Under the pieces are notes generated by a model. It made no database searches, was not told the origin of the DNA, and saw nothing but the letters and a program-made list of their open reading frames with translations. Both the position numbers and the translations under genes were made by a program. A DNA stretch of 5,909 nucleotides from Lachnospiraceae bacterium (lineage in GTDB: Bacteria > Bacillota > Clostridia > Lachnospirales > Lachnospiraceae), in NCBI GenBank assembly GCA_022790905.1, contig JAAVYC010000203.1, positions 1 to 5,909 of the forward strand, read 5' to 3'. How positions within the stretch are numbered: position 1 is the first letter of the stretch; the number at the start of each line of letters is the position of its first letter. This document shows, one piece after another, positions 5,874 to 5,909 of the stretch.

Positions 5874-5909
5874 AATAACCGTAAAAACCCCCCAATACAT
5901 TATATAGTT

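Larger units (their letters stand above)
5712..5909. other. AT-rich intergenic region after ftsH
   Basis: These 198 bases contain no credible gene. The longest ATG frame next to ftsH (5714-5773) encodes only 19 residues without a ribosome binding site. No GC-rich hairpin followed by a T run is visible, so there is no recognisable intrinsic terminator for the spoIIE-ftsH message here. The region holds the candidate promoter elements and TTGTGCA repeats listed separately, and a run of six C at 5888-5893. It probably serves as the upstream control region of a gene beyond the window. Confidence 0.6.

Overview
The window looks like chromosomal DNA from a spore-forming, low-GC Gram-positive anaerobe of the class Clostridia, most likely Lachnospiraceae-like. 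The evidence is a SpoIIE-type sporulation phosphatase, the linked tilS-hpt-ftsH block that is conserved across Firmicutes, strong AGGAGG ribosome binding sites, AT-leaning codon use, and protein sequences of clostridial character. The family-level placement is an impression from protein style, not a computed result.

Layout: positions 1-121 hold a promoter and leader. Four genes follow on the + strand, packed end to end: spoIIE (122-1957), tilS (1957-3381, sharing one base with spoIIE), hpt (3350-3877, nested 32 bases into the 3' end of tilS) and ftsH (3891-5711, 13-base gap, TTG start). Positions 5712-5909 are a non-coding, AT-rich stretch with candidate promoter elements and a repeated TTGTGCA motif. 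No clear terminator was seen after ftsH. No tRNA, rRNA, mobile element or CRISPR array was seen, and no gene is supported on the - strand.

The genes make biological sense together. SpoIIE is the membrane phosphatase that activates the first forespore sigma factor. FtsH is the membrane AAA+ protease known in Bacillus subtilis to degrade SpoIIE. TilS modifies the AUA-reading tRNA-Ile anticodon, and Hpt salvages purines. In B. subtilis TilS and Hpt (HprT) have also been reported to influence ftsH transcription.

The overlaps imply one polycistronic message. Its only convincing promoter in the window, upstream of spoIIE, has the 21-bp spacing and the Spo0A-box-like -35 region typical of Spo0A-activated sporulation promoters. 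How tilS and ftsH are expressed during growth is therefore the main open question.

This is largely an ordinary core region. No undescribed system is evident. The points worth following are the promoter architecture, the compact SpoIIE membrane domain, its tight four-cysteine cluster, an altered TilS motif, and the repeat-bearing downstream intergenic region.
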